Shown here in pieces: positions 7,629 through 15,607 of a DNA stretch of 34,802 nucleotides. Origin of the DNA: JBNRMW01 sp050309795 (lineage in GTDB: Bacteria > Bacillota_I > Bacilli_A > Erysipelotrichales > Erysipelotrichaceae); contig JBNRMW010000011.1 in the NCBI GenBank assembly GCA_050309795.1, forward strand, positions 1-34,802, written 5' to 3'. The stretch's first letter is position 1; the number at the start of each line of letters is the position of its first letter. A program made the position numbers and the translations under genes. Under the pieces are notes generated by a model. That model worked only from the letters and a program-made list of their open reading frames with translations, was not told the DNA's origin and did no database searches.

Positions 7629-7889
7629 ATGGAAAGAAATAAACGCCGTACCTATGAGGGACGGGTGGTCTCTGACGCAAACGATAAGACAATTATTGTC
7701 GAGATCTCCACGCGTAAAATACACCCACTCTATGGGAAACGAGTCAAATATACGAAACGTTTAACAGCCCATGATGAAAACAACGATGCTAAAATCAATG
7801 ACTTAGTTGAATTAATGGAAACCCGTCCGCTCTCGAAGACGAAACGTTTCCGTCTCACGCGTGTTATTGAGAAAGCTGTCGTTCTATAA
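7629..7889 (+). CDS. rpsQ: 30S ribosomal protein S17
   Basis: 86 residues, OB-fold. Diagnostic segments are RRTYEGRVVSDANDKTIIVEI, HPLYGKRVKYTKRLTAHDE and the terminal ETRPLSKTKRFRL. It is a primary 16S rRNA binder. AGGAGG precedes the start by 6 nt, and rplN follows after 12 nt. Confidence 0.98.
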   Translation: MERNKRRTYEGRVVSDANDKTIIVEISTRKIHPLYGKRVKYTKRLTAHDENNDAKINDLVELMETRPLSKTKRFRLTRVIEKAVVL

Positions 7890-7901
7890 GGAGGTCTCAG
7901 G

Positions 7902-8270
7902 ATGATTCATAATGAAACACGATTACGTGTAGCTGATAATACTGGGGCTCGCGAAGTCCTAGTCATTCGTGGCTTGGGCGGATCCCGCCGTCGTAGTTCA
8001 AGCATCGGAGATATCGTTGTTTGCACGGTTAAAGAATCCACACCAGGTGGCACAGTCAAAAAAGGTGATGTTGTTAAAGCGGTTATTGTCCGTACGAAGT
8101 ATGGCATTCGTCGCGAAAACGGCTCATATATTAGATTTGACGATAATGCTTGCGTTATCCTTAAAGATGATATGACGCCACGTGGTACCCGTATTTTCGG
8201 TCCAGTAGCTAGAGAATTGCGTGAAAAGAACTTCATGAGAATTGTTTCTCTAGCTCCAGAAGTACTGTAA
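7902..8270 (+). CDS. rplN: 50S ribosomal protein L14
   Basis: 122 residues, exactly the usual length. It contains ETRLRVADNTGAREVLVIRG, KKGDVVKAVIVRTK, FDDNACVIL and GTRIFGPVARELRE. L14 contributes to the intersubunit bridge with 16S helix 14 and is a contact site for silencing factor RsfS. AAGGAGG precedes the start. Confidence 0.98.
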   Translation: MIHNETRLRVADNTGAREVLVIRGLGGSRRRSSSIGDIVVCTVKESTPGGTVKKGDVVKAVIVRTKYGIRRENGSYIRFDDNACVILKDDMTPRGTRIFGPVARELREKNFMRIVSLAPEVL

Positions 8271-8285
8271 GAAGGAAGGCTTACC

Positions 8286-8606
8286 ATGAAAATTCATAAA
8301 AGTGATACGGTAATTGTCCTTACCGGCGCTTACAAAGGACAAGTAGGGGAAGTTATTAAAGTTTCTCCAAAACATGAAAAAGTGATGATTGAAGGGGTTA
8401 ACCTTGTCAAAAAACACTTAAAACCAAGTCAAATCAACCCAGACGGCGGCATTATTGAAAAAGAAGCATGGATTCATGTTTCCAACGTCGCTCTCTATGA
8501 TCCTAAAAATAAAGTAGGATCTCGTGTAGGGTATACAACCGATTCTAAAGGCAATAAAGTGCGTAAGTTTACGAGCAAACGCTCTAGCGGCCAAATCGTT
8601 AAGTAA
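8286..8606 (+). CDS. rplX: 50S ribosomal protein L24
   Basis: 106 residues with a KOW motif at the N-terminus (SDTVIVLTGAYKGQVGEVI) and the conserved VNLVKKHLKPSQINPDGGII. L24 initiates 50S assembly and sits near the tunnel exit. It is spaced 15 nt from rplN and 11 nt from rplE. Confidence 0.97.
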   Translation: MKIHKSDTVIVLTGAYKGQVGEVIKVSPKHEKVMIEGVNLVKKHLKPSQINPDGGIIEKEAWIHVSNVALYDPKNKVGSRVGYTTDSKGNKVRKFTSKRSSGQIVK

Positions 8607-8617
8607 GGAGGTACGAA

Positions 8618-9157
8618 ATGAGTCGAATAAAAACACGTTATCAAGCTGAAGTAGTACCGGCCTTAACGAAACAATTCAATTACAGATCCGTGATGCAAGT
8701 TCCAAAACTTGAAAAAATCGTGGTCAATATGGGGGTAGGCGATGCCATTCAAAACCCAAAAGCATTGGAAGATGCTGTCAACGAATTAACCATTATCACG
8801 GGTCAAAAACCAGTTATTACCAAAGCTAAAAAATCGATTGCGAACTTCAAACTTCGCGATGGCATGAGCATTGGTTGTAAAGTAACCCTTCGTGGCGAGA
8901 AAATGTATGCGTTCTTTGATAAACTCGTAAATATTTCCCTCCCACGTGTCCGGGACTTCCGTGGGTTGTCCACCAAATCATTCGATGGTCGTGGAAATTA
9001 TACCCTAGGGGTTCGTGAACAATTGATTTTCCCAGAGATTAACTACGATAAAGTAAACAAACTCCGGGGGATGGATATTGTTATCGTAACCAGCGCTGCT
9101 ACCGATGAGGAAAGCTTTGCTCTCTTAAAAGAGCTAGGCGTTCCCTTCCAAAAATAA
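8618..9157 (+). CDS. rplE: 50S ribosomal protein L5
   Basis: 179 residues, normal length. Family signatures are VPKLEKIVVNMGVGDA, TGQKPVITKAKKSIANFKLR, LPRVRDFRGLS and the C-terminal GMDIVIVTSAATDEE. L5 binds 5S rRNA with L18 in the central protuberance. AAGGAGG precedes the ATG. Confidence 0.98.
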   Translation: MSRIKTRYQAEVVPALTKQFNYRSVMQVPKLEKIVVNMGVGDAIQNPKALEDAVNELTIITGQKPVITKAKKSIANFKLRDGMSIGCKVTLRGEKMYAFFDKLVNISLPRVRDFRGLSTKSFDGRGNYTLGVREQLIFPEINYDKVNKLRGMDIVIVTSAATDEESFALLKELGVPFQK

Positions 9158-9168
9158 GGAGGAATTAA

Positions 9169-9354
9169 ATGGCGAAAAAAGCAATGATTAATAAACAACG
9201 CAGAAAACAGAAATTCGCAGTTCGTGAATATACTCGTTGTGAGCGTTGTGGCCGTCCTCATTCGGTCATCCGTAAATTCGGTTTATGCCGGATTTGTTTC
9301 AGAGAATTAGCTTATAAGGGCCAATTGCCAGGCGTTAAAAAGGCATCTTGGTAG
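9169..9354 (+). CDS. rpsN: 30S ribosomal protein S14, zinc type
   Basis: 61 residues, the short zinc-binding form. The four ligands are in CERCGR and CRICFRE (Cys-X2-Cys, 12 residues, Cys-X2-Cys). The long zinc-free paralogue used under zinc starvation is not in the window. The motif FGLCRICFRELA and tail GQLPGVKKASW are canonical. Confidence 0.98.
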   Translation: MAKKAMINKQRRKQKFAVREYTRCERCGRPHSVIRKFGLCRICFRELAYKGQLPGVKKASW

Positions 9355-9369
9355 AAGGAGGAATCATCA

Positions 9370-9765
9370 ATGCATTTTACAGATCCAATTGCGGACATGC
9401 TGACCAGAATTCGTAATGCGATTCAAGCAAAACACGAAACTGTTGAGATTCCCGCTTCAAAAGAAAAACTAGCTATAGCAAACATTTTAAAACAAGAAGG
9501 TTACATTGAAGATGTAACTGTTGAAGGAGACGCTAAAAAATCCATCGTTGTGACTTTGAAATATGGTAAAAACGGTGAGAAAATTTTAACTGGTCTCAAG
9601 CGTATTTCTAAACCGGGACTACGCGTGTATTCAAAAGCAAATGCTTTACCACGTGTGCTTAATGGCTTAGGGATCGCGATTATCTCAACCTCATCCGGAT
9701 TGATGACCGATCGTGAGGCGCGTAAACAACATGCCGGCGGTGAAGTCGTCGCATACATTTGGTAA
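9370..9765 (+). CDS. rpsH: 30S ribosomal protein S8
   Basis: 131 residues, normal length. It opens DPIADMLTRIRNA and closes with the diagnostic GIAIISTSSGLMTDREARKQ, then GGEVVAYIW. S8 is a primary binder of the 16S central domain and, in E. coli, the repressor of the spc operon. GAAGGAGG precedes the start. Confidence 0.98.
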   Translation: MHFTDPIADMLTRIRNAIQAKHETVEIPASKEKLAIANILKQEGYIEDVTVEGDAKKSIVVTLKYGKNGEKILTGLKRISKPGLRVYSKANALPRVLNGLGIAIISTSSGLMTDREARKQHAGGEVVAYIW

Positions 9766-9778
9766 GGAGAGATTATTA

Positions 9779-10327
9779 ATGTCACGTATCGGAAATAAAG
9801 CGATTACCGTTCCTGCTGGCGTCGAAGTAACGATTGCTGAAGGGAACGAGGTGACTGTAAAAGGCCCAAAAGGGACGCTAAGCCGTCTATTTGATTCTTC
9901 TTTGGAAATTACCTTGGAAGATGGGGTGCTTACAGTAAAACGTCCAAATGACGAGAAACGATTAAAACAGCTTCACGGTACCACGAGAGCTGTCCTCAAC
10001 AATATGATTGTAGGGGTTCATGAAGGGTACAAAAAACAACTCGAAATTGTCGGGATCGGATATCGTTCTGCCATGAATGGTAACACCTTGTCCCTACAAG
10101 TCGGGTATTCAAAACCTGTTGAATTTGTCGTACCGGAAGGCTTAAGTGTCACGGTTGAAAAAAATACGCAAATTGCTATCGAAGGTATTGACAAACAATT
10201 AGTTGGTGATTTTGCAGCAAACGTTCGCGCGACACGCAAACCAGAGCCATATCTTGGTAAGGGTATTCGTTATAAGGGTGAACAAGTCCGTCGTAAAGAA
10301 GGTAAGACGGCAGCGGCTAAGAAATAG
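9779..10327 (+). CDS. rplF: 50S ribosomal protein L6
   Basis: 182 residues from ATG 9779, chosen because AAGGAGAG precedes it by 8 nt and MSRIGNKAITVPAGVEV is the standard N-terminus; the frame is open further upstream inside rpsH but with no binding site. The signature EPYLGKGIRYKGEQVRRKEG is intact near the end. L6 lies by the sarcin-ricin loop and factor-binding site. Confidence 0.98.
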   Translation: MSRIGNKAITVPAGVEVTIAEGNEVTVKGPKGTLSRLFDSSLEITLEDGVLTVKRPNDEKRLKQLHGTTRAVLNNMIVGVHEGYKKQLEIVGIGYRSAMNGNTLSLQVGYSKPVEFVVPEGLSVTVEKNTQIAIEGIDKQLVGDFAANVRATRKPEPYLGKGIRYKGEQVRRKEGKTAAAKK

Positions 10328-10346
10328 AAAGGAGCGCTATCTAAAT

Positions 10347-10703
10347 ATGTTGAAAAAAATAAATCGTAACGATGTAAGAAAACGTAAACACCTACGCGTT
10401 CGTAAGAAAATTAGTGGCACTCCAGAACGGCCACGCCTAAATGTCTTCCGTTCAAATGCGCATATTTATGCACAAATCATCGATGATGTTAACGGGGTAA
10501 CCTTAGCATCTGCCTCCTCTTTGGATCTCAAACTTGAAAATGGCGGAAACGTCAAAGCTGCTCAAGAAGTGGGAACCGAAATCGCCAATCGCGCCAAAGA
10601 AAAAGAAATTACAACAGTGGTCTTCGACCGCGGGGGTTATATTTTCCACGGACGCGTTAAAGCGTTAGCGGACGCTGCTCGTGAAGCAGGGTTGCAGTTC
10701 TAA
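10347..10703 (+). CDS. rplR: 50S ribosomal protein L18
   Basis: 118 residues from ATG 10347, after AAAGGAG (10 nt upstream). The frame extends upstream within rplF, but MLKKINRNDVRKRKHLRVRKK is the real N-terminus. Core segments are GTPERPRLNVFRSNAHIYAQIIDD and VVFDRGGYIFHGRVKALADAARE. It binds 5S rRNA together with L5. Confidence 0.98.
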   Translation: MLKKINRNDVRKRKHLRVRKKISGTPERPRLNVFRSNAHIYAQIIDDVNGVTLASASSLDLKLENGGNVKAAQEVGTEIANRAKEKEITTVVFDRGGYIFHGRVKALADAAREAGLQF

Positions 10704-10719
10704 AGGAGAGATATAAAAG

Positions 10720-11286
10720 ATGTCAAATACAAACGAACAAAGACAACAAAGTCAACAGAGACAACAAAGACAAGACCGTCGTCCTAGAAGAAGACCTCGT
10801 GAAGAAAAAGAGTTCGAAGAAAGAGTCGTTACCATCAACCGAGTTACCAAGGTTGTTAAAGGTGGACGCCGCTTCCGTTTCTCGGCTTTAGTCATCGTTG
10901 GCGATCGCAAGGGTCGTGTAGGCTTTGGTCTCGGAAAGGCAAATGAAGTACCTGATGCAATTCGCAAAGGGGTTGAAAATGCCAAGAAAAATCTTATTAC
11001 GGTCAAATTAATTAATAACAAAACTACGATTCCTCATGCAGTTATCGGGAAATTCGGAGCGGGTTCGGTGCTATTGCGCCCAGCTTCTGAAGGTACTGGT
11101 GTTATTGCGGGTGGATCCATTCGTGTCGTTCTTGAATTAGCTGGTGTTACCGATATCTTAACGAAATGTTTAGGATCACGGACACCAATTAATATGGTAC
11201 GCGCAACCTTCGCTGGCTTAGAATCGCTCAAAACCGTTAATGAAGTAGCGGCCCAACGCGGTCTAAAAGTCGACGAACTACGTTAG
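10720..11286 (+). CDS. rpsE: 30S ribosomal protein S5 with Gln/Arg-rich N-terminus
   Basis: 188 residues, about 20 longer than the classical protein. Residues 5-28 are a Gln/Arg run (RQQSQQRQQRQDRRPRRRPR). The double-stranded RNA-binding-like domain follows with VTKVVKGGRRFRFSALVIVGD, and the C-terminal domain with GAGSVLLRPASEGTGVIAGG. S5 lines the mRNA entry channel with S3 and S4. In most Bacillota rpmD follows, but here rplO starts only 10 nt downstream. Confidence 0.97.
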   Translation: MSNTNEQRQQSQQRQQRQDRRPRRRPREEKEFEERVVTINRVTKVVKGGRRFRFSALVIVGDRKGRVGFGLGKANEVPDAIRKGVENAKKNLITVKLINNKTTIPHAVIGKFGAGSVLLRPASEGTGVIAGGSIRVVLELAGVTDILTKCLGSRTPINMVRATFAGLESLKTVNEVAAQRGLKVDELR

Positions 11287-11296
11287 GAGGCCCTCA

Positions 11297-11737
11297 ATGA
11301 AATTACATGAACTAACCCCAACTCCAGGCGCACGCAAGCGTTCAAAAAGAGTTGGACGTGGACATGGCTCGGGATTAGGTAAAACTTCCGGGCGTGGTCA
11401 AACGGGACAATTATCACGTTCTGGTGGCGGTAAAGCCCCAGGATTTGAAGGGGGTCAAACGCCCATTTATATCCGTTTACCTAAACGCGGATTTACCAAT
11501 CGTAATCGAAAAGAATTTGCTGTGGTCAACTTGGCTCAGCTCAACCGTTTTGACGAAGGAGTCGAAGTTACGGTTGAACTTCTTAAGGCTGCGGGCTTGG
11601 TAAAAGATGAATTAAATGGTGTGAAAATTCTTGGACAAGGAAAACTTGAAAAAGCTTTATCTGTTCAAGCTCACGCATTCTCCGAATCTGCCAAAGCAGC
11701 AATCGAACAAGCTGGCGGAAAAGCAGAGGTGATCTAA
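11297..11737 (+). CDS. rplO: 50S ribosomal protein L15
   Basis: 146 residues, normal length. The extended glycine/arginine-rich N-terminal region (RVGRGHGSGLGKTSGRGQ, then FEGGQTPIYIRLPKRGF) is typical, followed by a globular C-terminal half ending in GGKAEVI. AGGAGG 8 nt before the ATG overlaps the end of rpsE; no L30 coding sequence lies between them. Confidence 0.98.
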   Translation: MKLHELTPTPGARKRSKRVGRGHGSGLGKTSGRGQTGQLSRSGGGKAPGFEGGQTPIYIRLPKRGFTNRNRKEFAVVNLAQLNRFDEGVEVTVELLKAAGLVKDELNGVKILGQGKLEKALSVQAHAFSESAKAAIEQAGGKAEVI

Positions 11738-11738
11738 G

Positions 11739-13019
11739 GTGTTAGAAACTCTGACGAAGATGTTTAAGAATAAGGGCACTCGCAATCGAATTCTATTCAC
11801 ATTAGCGATGTTATTGGTATACCGTTTGGGGTCGAATATTCCGGCTCCGAATGTAAACCAGGCTCGTTTAACTGGGGTCGGTAATACGATCTTACAAATG
11901 ATGAACCTCCTTGGTGGAGGCCAGTTGGAACGTTTCTCCATTTTCGCTTTGGGGGTTGGACCTTATATCACGGCATCCATTATCACGCAATTGTTAGCGA
12001 TGGATGTTATCCCTTACTTTGCAGACCTTCAAAAAGAGGGAGAAACAGGTAAGAAGAAGATGGATAAAATCACCCGTTACTTGGCGTTGGTTTTAGCCTT
12101 TGTACAATCGGTATCCATGCTTTACGCAATGAATGCAGCCTATGGCTTCATGATGGATACGTCGGTTGGCGCTTATTTCTATACTTCGTTAGTTATGGTT
12201 GCTGGAACGATGTTCCTATTGTGGGTTGGCGACCAAATTACTGCTAAAGGAATTGGTAATGGGCTTTCCATTATCATAATGGCGGGGATTGTTTCTGGTC
12301 TACCACATCAATTTGTGACCGCTTTTAATACCTTATTAGGTTCGGGATTTAATCTTCCTGGACTCCTTGGATTTGCGGGATTTGTGATTGTTTACGTGGT
12401 CATCATTATCCTTGTTATTTATATGAATCAAGCGGAGCGTCGGATTCCTATCCAATATACGTCTTCATCGCTGGTTCAACGTAAATCCGCAAAAAATTAC
12501 TTGCCGTTAAAGATTAACTCGGCTTCGGTTATTCCTGTTATTTTCTCGCAAGCGATTATGACAGCACCGCTGACGTTAATGAGTTTCTTTAATCAAGGAC
12601 CGGTTTATCAAACGCTGAGTACAATTTTCAATATTGCGGCGTTTCCTGGTATTTTGATTTACGGTGTATTGATTGTTTTATTTACATTCTTCTATACGCA
12701 TCTGACGGTAGATCCTGAAAAGATTTCCAAAGATTTGGCGAAGAATGGCACGTATATTACCTCAATCCGACCTGGAGAAGCGACTCGAAAGTATATCTCA
12801 ACAGTTCTTAATCGCATCACTGTTCCTGGAGCTGTCTTCCTATTGGTCCTCGCTTTGCTACCGTATATCGTTCCGATGATTTTCAAAAATATGCCTGCCG
12901 GGTTAAGCCTTGGTGGAACAGGAATGATTATTGTTGTTGGTGTTGCCTTAGAAACAATGTCGGATTTGACAAGTAAATTGACGGAACGGAAATATGAAGG
13001 TTTCCGTAAGAGTCGCTAA
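11739..13019 (+). CDS. secY: Protein translocase channel subunit SecY
   Basis: 426 residues, GTG start 1 nt after the rplO stop, with GAGGTGAT in the end of rplO as binding site. About ten membrane helices are visible. Diagnostic elements are RLGSNIPAPNVNQ (plug region), SIFALGVGPYITASIITQLL (helix 2), WVGDQITAKGIGNGLSIIIMAGI, and the cytosolic loop DLAKNGTYITSIRPGEATRKY that contacts SecA and the ribosome. It forms the export channel with SecE and SecG, which are encoded elsewhere, and would also carry the SipW-type pre-proteins encoded at 21234-22642. Confidence 0.98.
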   Translation: MLETLTKMFKNKGTRNRILFTLAMLLVYRLGSNIPAPNVNQARLTGVGNTILQMMNLLGGGQLERFSIFALGVGPYITASIITQLLAMDVIPYFADLQKEGETGKKKMDKITRYLALVLAFVQSVSMLYAMNAAYGFMMDTSVGAYFYTSLVMVAGTMFLLWVGDQITAKGIGNGLSIIIMAGIVSGLPHQFVTAFNTLLGSGFNLPGLLGFAGFVIVYVVIIILVIYMNQAERRIPIQYTSSSLVQRKSAKNYLPLKINSASVIPVIFSQAIMTAPLTLMSFFNQGPVYQTLSTIFNIAAFPGILIYGVLIVLFTFFYTHLTVDPEKISKDLAKNGTYITSIRPGEATRKYISTVLNRITVPGAVFLLVLALLPYIVPMIFKNMPAGLSLGGTGMIIVVGVALETMSDLTSKLTERKYEGFRKSR

Positions 13020-13676
13020 ATGAATTTGTTGATTACTGGGGCCCCAGGGGCCGGTAAAGGAACGATGTCTCAAAAAATTATTGAAGAATATCATATTCCA
13101 CACATATCCAGTGGTCAAATGTTTAGAGATGCGATGGCCACAGATACGCCAATTGGCAACTTAGCAAAGACGTATATTGATCAAGGATTGTTGGTGCCCG
13201 ATCAAGTAACTATTGACATGGTCATGGAACGCTTGACTCGGCCCGATTGTAAGGACGGCTTTCTATTAGATGGCTTTCCCCGAACTTTGATTCAGGCAAA
13301 ATACTTTGCGGATGTCTCATCAGAAATGAATCGCAGTTTGGATGGAGTCATCAATATTGTTATTGATTTTGATGTTCTTGCGCATCGAATTACTGGTCGA
13401 CGAGTCTGTTCAAACTGTGGAGCAATTTACCATATCGACAATAAACCACCCAAGGTAGAAGGACAATGCGATTTGGATCAATCACCATTGATTCAGCGCA
13501 GCGACGATACCAAGGAGCAGTTAGAAATCCGTATGGGAGAGTATCACCATCTGACCGAACCGGTTCTCAAGTTCTATTCACGCCAAGGTTTAGTCTACAA
13601 TATCAACGGAAACCAATCTATTGAAGATGTCTTCGAAGATATCAAAAAAGTTATGGAGCAAATCGATGGTAAGTAG
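13020..13676 (+). CDS. adk: Adenylate kinase, zinc-binding LID type
   Basis: 218 residues. The P-loop GAPGAGKGT is at 7-15, followed by HISSGQMFRDAM; DGFPRTLIQA is the AMP-binding element. The LID carries Cys-X2-Cys (CSNC) then CDLD, a Cys/Cys/Cys/Asp zinc site as in Gram-positive enzymes. It makes ADP from ATP and AMP. The ATG directly follows the secY stop, and map overlaps its end by 11 nt, so the three genes are translationally coupled. Confidence 0.97.
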   Translation: MNLLITGAPGAGKGTMSQKIIEEYHIPHISSGQMFRDAMATDTPIGNLAKTYIDQGLLVPDQVTIDMVMERLTRPDCKDGFLLDGFPRTLIQAKYFADVSSEMNRSLDGVINIVIDFDVLAHRITGRRVCSNCGAIYHIDNKPPKVEGQCDLDQSPLIQRSDDTKEQLEIRMGEYHHLTEPVLKFYSRQGLVYNINGNQSIEDVFEDIKKVMEQIDGK

Positions 13677-14442
13677 TAAATCAGCTAGAGAATTGGAAAT
13701 GATGCGTTATGCCGGGTCGGTGGTCGCAACGGTACTCGAACGAATTAAAGACCATATTAAACCCGGTGTCAGTACTTTGTATTTGGATAAACTGGCGGAA
13801 CAGTGGATCCGTGAAATGGACTGCACACCGAGTTTTAAGGGTTATGGTGGATTTAGTGGATCAATTTGTACTTCCGTTAATGAAGTTTTGGTTCATGGAA
13901 TCCCTTCATCAGATGTCATATTGAAAGAAGGCGATATTATTTCAATAGATGTCGGAGCCAACTATAAAGGCTATCATGGCGATAGTGCCTGGACTTTCCC
14001 CGTTGGGGAAATCAGTGAAGAAGCTAAATTATTGCTTCAAGTGACCCATGACAGCTTATTTGAAGGCTTAAAATCTGCAAAGGCAGGTAATCATCTTGGG
14101 GACATTTCTCATGCTATAGGGGCTTATATTAAACCATATGGGTTTGGTATCCCCATGGACTATACCGGGCATGGGATTGGCCGCAACCTTCACGAAGATC
14201 CTGCGATTTTCAATGATGGTGTTGCTGGAAAGGGGATTATCCTCAAAGAAGGTATGACACTATGTATTGAACCGATGGTTCAAATCGGTACCGCACAAAC
14301 GGTGGTTGATCCCATCGACCGTTGGACCGTTCGCAGCAAGGATCAATCGCTCACTGCTCACTTTGAGCATACGATCGCTATCCGTCAAGATGGATATGAA
14401 ATCTTGACCAAGATTGATAAGAAGGAGGAAAGCCATGGCTAA
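13666..14442 (+). CDS. map: Methionine aminopeptidase type I
   Basis: 258 residues from ATG 13666, inside the end of adk, with GGAG upstream. The frame is open further up, but the MVSSKSARELEMMRYAG start is canonical for type I. The dinuclear metal site is complete: Asp in SIDVGANYKGYHGD (two Asp), His in GHGIGRNLHEDP, Glu in LCIEPM and Glu in HFEHTIAI. The substrate-binding VLVHGIP is present. It removes initiator Met from nascent proteins. Its end overlaps infA by 8 nt. Confidence 0.97.
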   Translation: MVSSKSARELEMMRYAGSVVATVLERIKDHIKPGVSTLYLDKLAEQWIREMDCTPSFKGYGGFSGSICTSVNEVLVHGIPSSDVILKEGDIISIDVGANYKGYHGDSAWTFPVGEISEEAKLLLQVTHDSLFEGLKSAKAGNHLGDISHAIGAYIKPYGFGIPMDYTGHGIGRNLHEDPAIFNDGVAGKGIILKEGMTLCIEPMVQIGTAQTVVDPIDRWTVRSKDQSLTAHFEHTIAIRQDGYEILTKIDKKEESHG

Positions 14443-14653
14443 ACAAGATGTTATTGAAATGGAAGGCGTTGTTGAAGAAACGCTACCAAATGCCTATTTT
14501 AATGTGAAACTACCGAATGGACATACGATCCTGGCTCACGTTTCTGGTAAAATCCGCATGCACTACATTCGCATTTTACCGGGTGATCGTGTCACCGTAG
14601 AAATTTCACCATATGACCTAACACGTGGGCGAATTACTTTTAGACATAAGTAA
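14435..14653 (+). CDS. infA: Translation initiation factor IF-1
   Basis: 72 residues, exactly the usual length, from ATG 14435 with AAGGAGG 7 nt upstream; a longer upstream reading is rejected. A single OB fold with MEGVVEETLPNAYFNVKLPNGH and GDRVTVEISPYDLTRGRI. It binds the 30S A site during initiation. Confidence 0.98.
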   Translation: MAKQDVIEMEGVVEETLPNAYFNVKLPNGHTILAHVSGKIRMHYIRILPGDRVTVEISPYDLTRGRITFRHK

Positions 14654-14670
14654 GAGAAGGAGAAATACAG

Positions 14671-14784
14671 ATGAAAGTTAGACCATCAGTAAAACCTATC
14701 TGTGACAAGTGCCGCGTCATTAAACGTCACGGACGCGTCATGATTATTTGTAGCAACCCGAAGCACAAACAAAGACAAGGGTAA
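14671..14784 (+). CDS. rpmJ: 50S ribosomal protein L36, zinc type
   Basis: A 37-residue gene. It reads MKVRPSVKPICDKCRVIKRH and continues with GRVMIICSNPKHKQRQG, with the complete zinc ligand set (C11, C14, C27, H32). GAAGGAG precedes the start. Its place between infA and rpsM is the standard Bacillota order. Confidence 0.97.
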   Translation: MKVRPSVKPICDKCRVIKRHGRVMIICSNPKHKQRQG

Positions 14785-14800
14785 GAGGAGGAAATCATTA

Positions 14801-15169
14801 GTGGCAACTCGTATAGCAGGGATTGATATTCCCCAAAACAAGCGTGTCGTTGTTTCATTAACCTATATTTATGGAATTGGTGAACAACGCGCAAAAGAAA
14901 TTTTAAATAAAGCAGGTGTTTCGGAAGATATCCGAGTTAAAGATTTAACCGATGAACAGGTTAACTTGATTCGTTCCGAAGTCGGCCATTACAAACTTGA
15001 AGGAGATCTTCGTCGTGAAGAAGCTCTGAATATTAAACGTTTAATGGAAATTGGAAGCTACCGTGGTATTCGCCATCGTCGTGGTTTGCCAGTCCGTGGA
15101 CAACGTACCAAAACAAACGCCCGTACTCGTAAGGGCCCAGCACGTACTGTTGCTGGTAAGAAGAAATAG
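14801..15169 (+). CDS. rpsM: 30S ribosomal protein S13
   Basis: 122 residues, GTG start behind AGAGGAGG. It opens ATRIAGIDIPQNKRVVVSLTYIYGIG; the helix-two-turn-helix is followed by RRGLPVRGQRTKTNARTRKGP and a basic tail that reaches the P-site tRNA. It lies 18 nt from rpsK. Confidence 0.98.
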   Translation: MATRIAGIDIPQNKRVVVSLTYIYGIGEQRAKEILNKAGVSEDIRVKDLTDEQVNLIRSEVGHYKLEGDLRREEALNIKRLMEIGSYRGIRHRRGLPVRGQRTKTNARTRKGPARTVAGKKK

Positions 15170-15187
15170 GCGGGAGGTTAAATAAGT

Positions 15188-15592
15188 ATGTCAAAAGCTA
15201 AAGGAAGAAAAGGAAAAGTCGTCCGTAAACGTCGAGTTAAAAAGAATATAGCCAAAGGAATGGCGCACATTCATTCGACATTCAACAATACGATTATTAC
15301 CATTACAGATGAAGCTGGGAATGTTATTGCTTGGTCTAGTGCCGGTGCATTAGGTTACAAAGGCTCCCGTAAATCGACGCCTTATGCCGCTCAACAAGCT
15401 TCAGAAGCTGCCGCACGTGCGGCTATTGATTCGGGCATGAAGAGTGTCGCAGTAGCAGTTAAAGGACCTGGTCCAGGACGGGAAGCGGCGATTCGTTCAT
15501 TACAAGTTGCTGGTTTAGAAATCACCATGATTAATGATAATACCCCAATCCCTCACAACGGCTGCCGCCCTCCAAAACGTCCGCGCGGATAA
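15188..15592 (+). CDS. rpsK: 30S ribosomal protein S11
   Basis: 134 residues. Basic N-terminus, then GMAHIHSTFNNTIITITDEAG and the C-terminal NDNTPIPHNGCRPPKRPRG, all canonical, including the Asn-Gly isoaspartate site (HNGCRPPKRR-like). It is part of the mRNA exit platform. GGGAGG precedes the start. Confidence 0.98.
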   Translation: MSKAKGRKGKVVRKRRVKKNIAKGMAHIHSTFNNTIITITDEAGNVIAWSSAGALGYKGSRKSTPYAAQQASEAAARAAIDSGMKSVAVAVKGPGPGREAAIRSLQVAGLEITMINDNTPIPHNGCRPPKRPRG

Positions 15593-15607
15593 TAAAGGGG
15601 GAACTCA

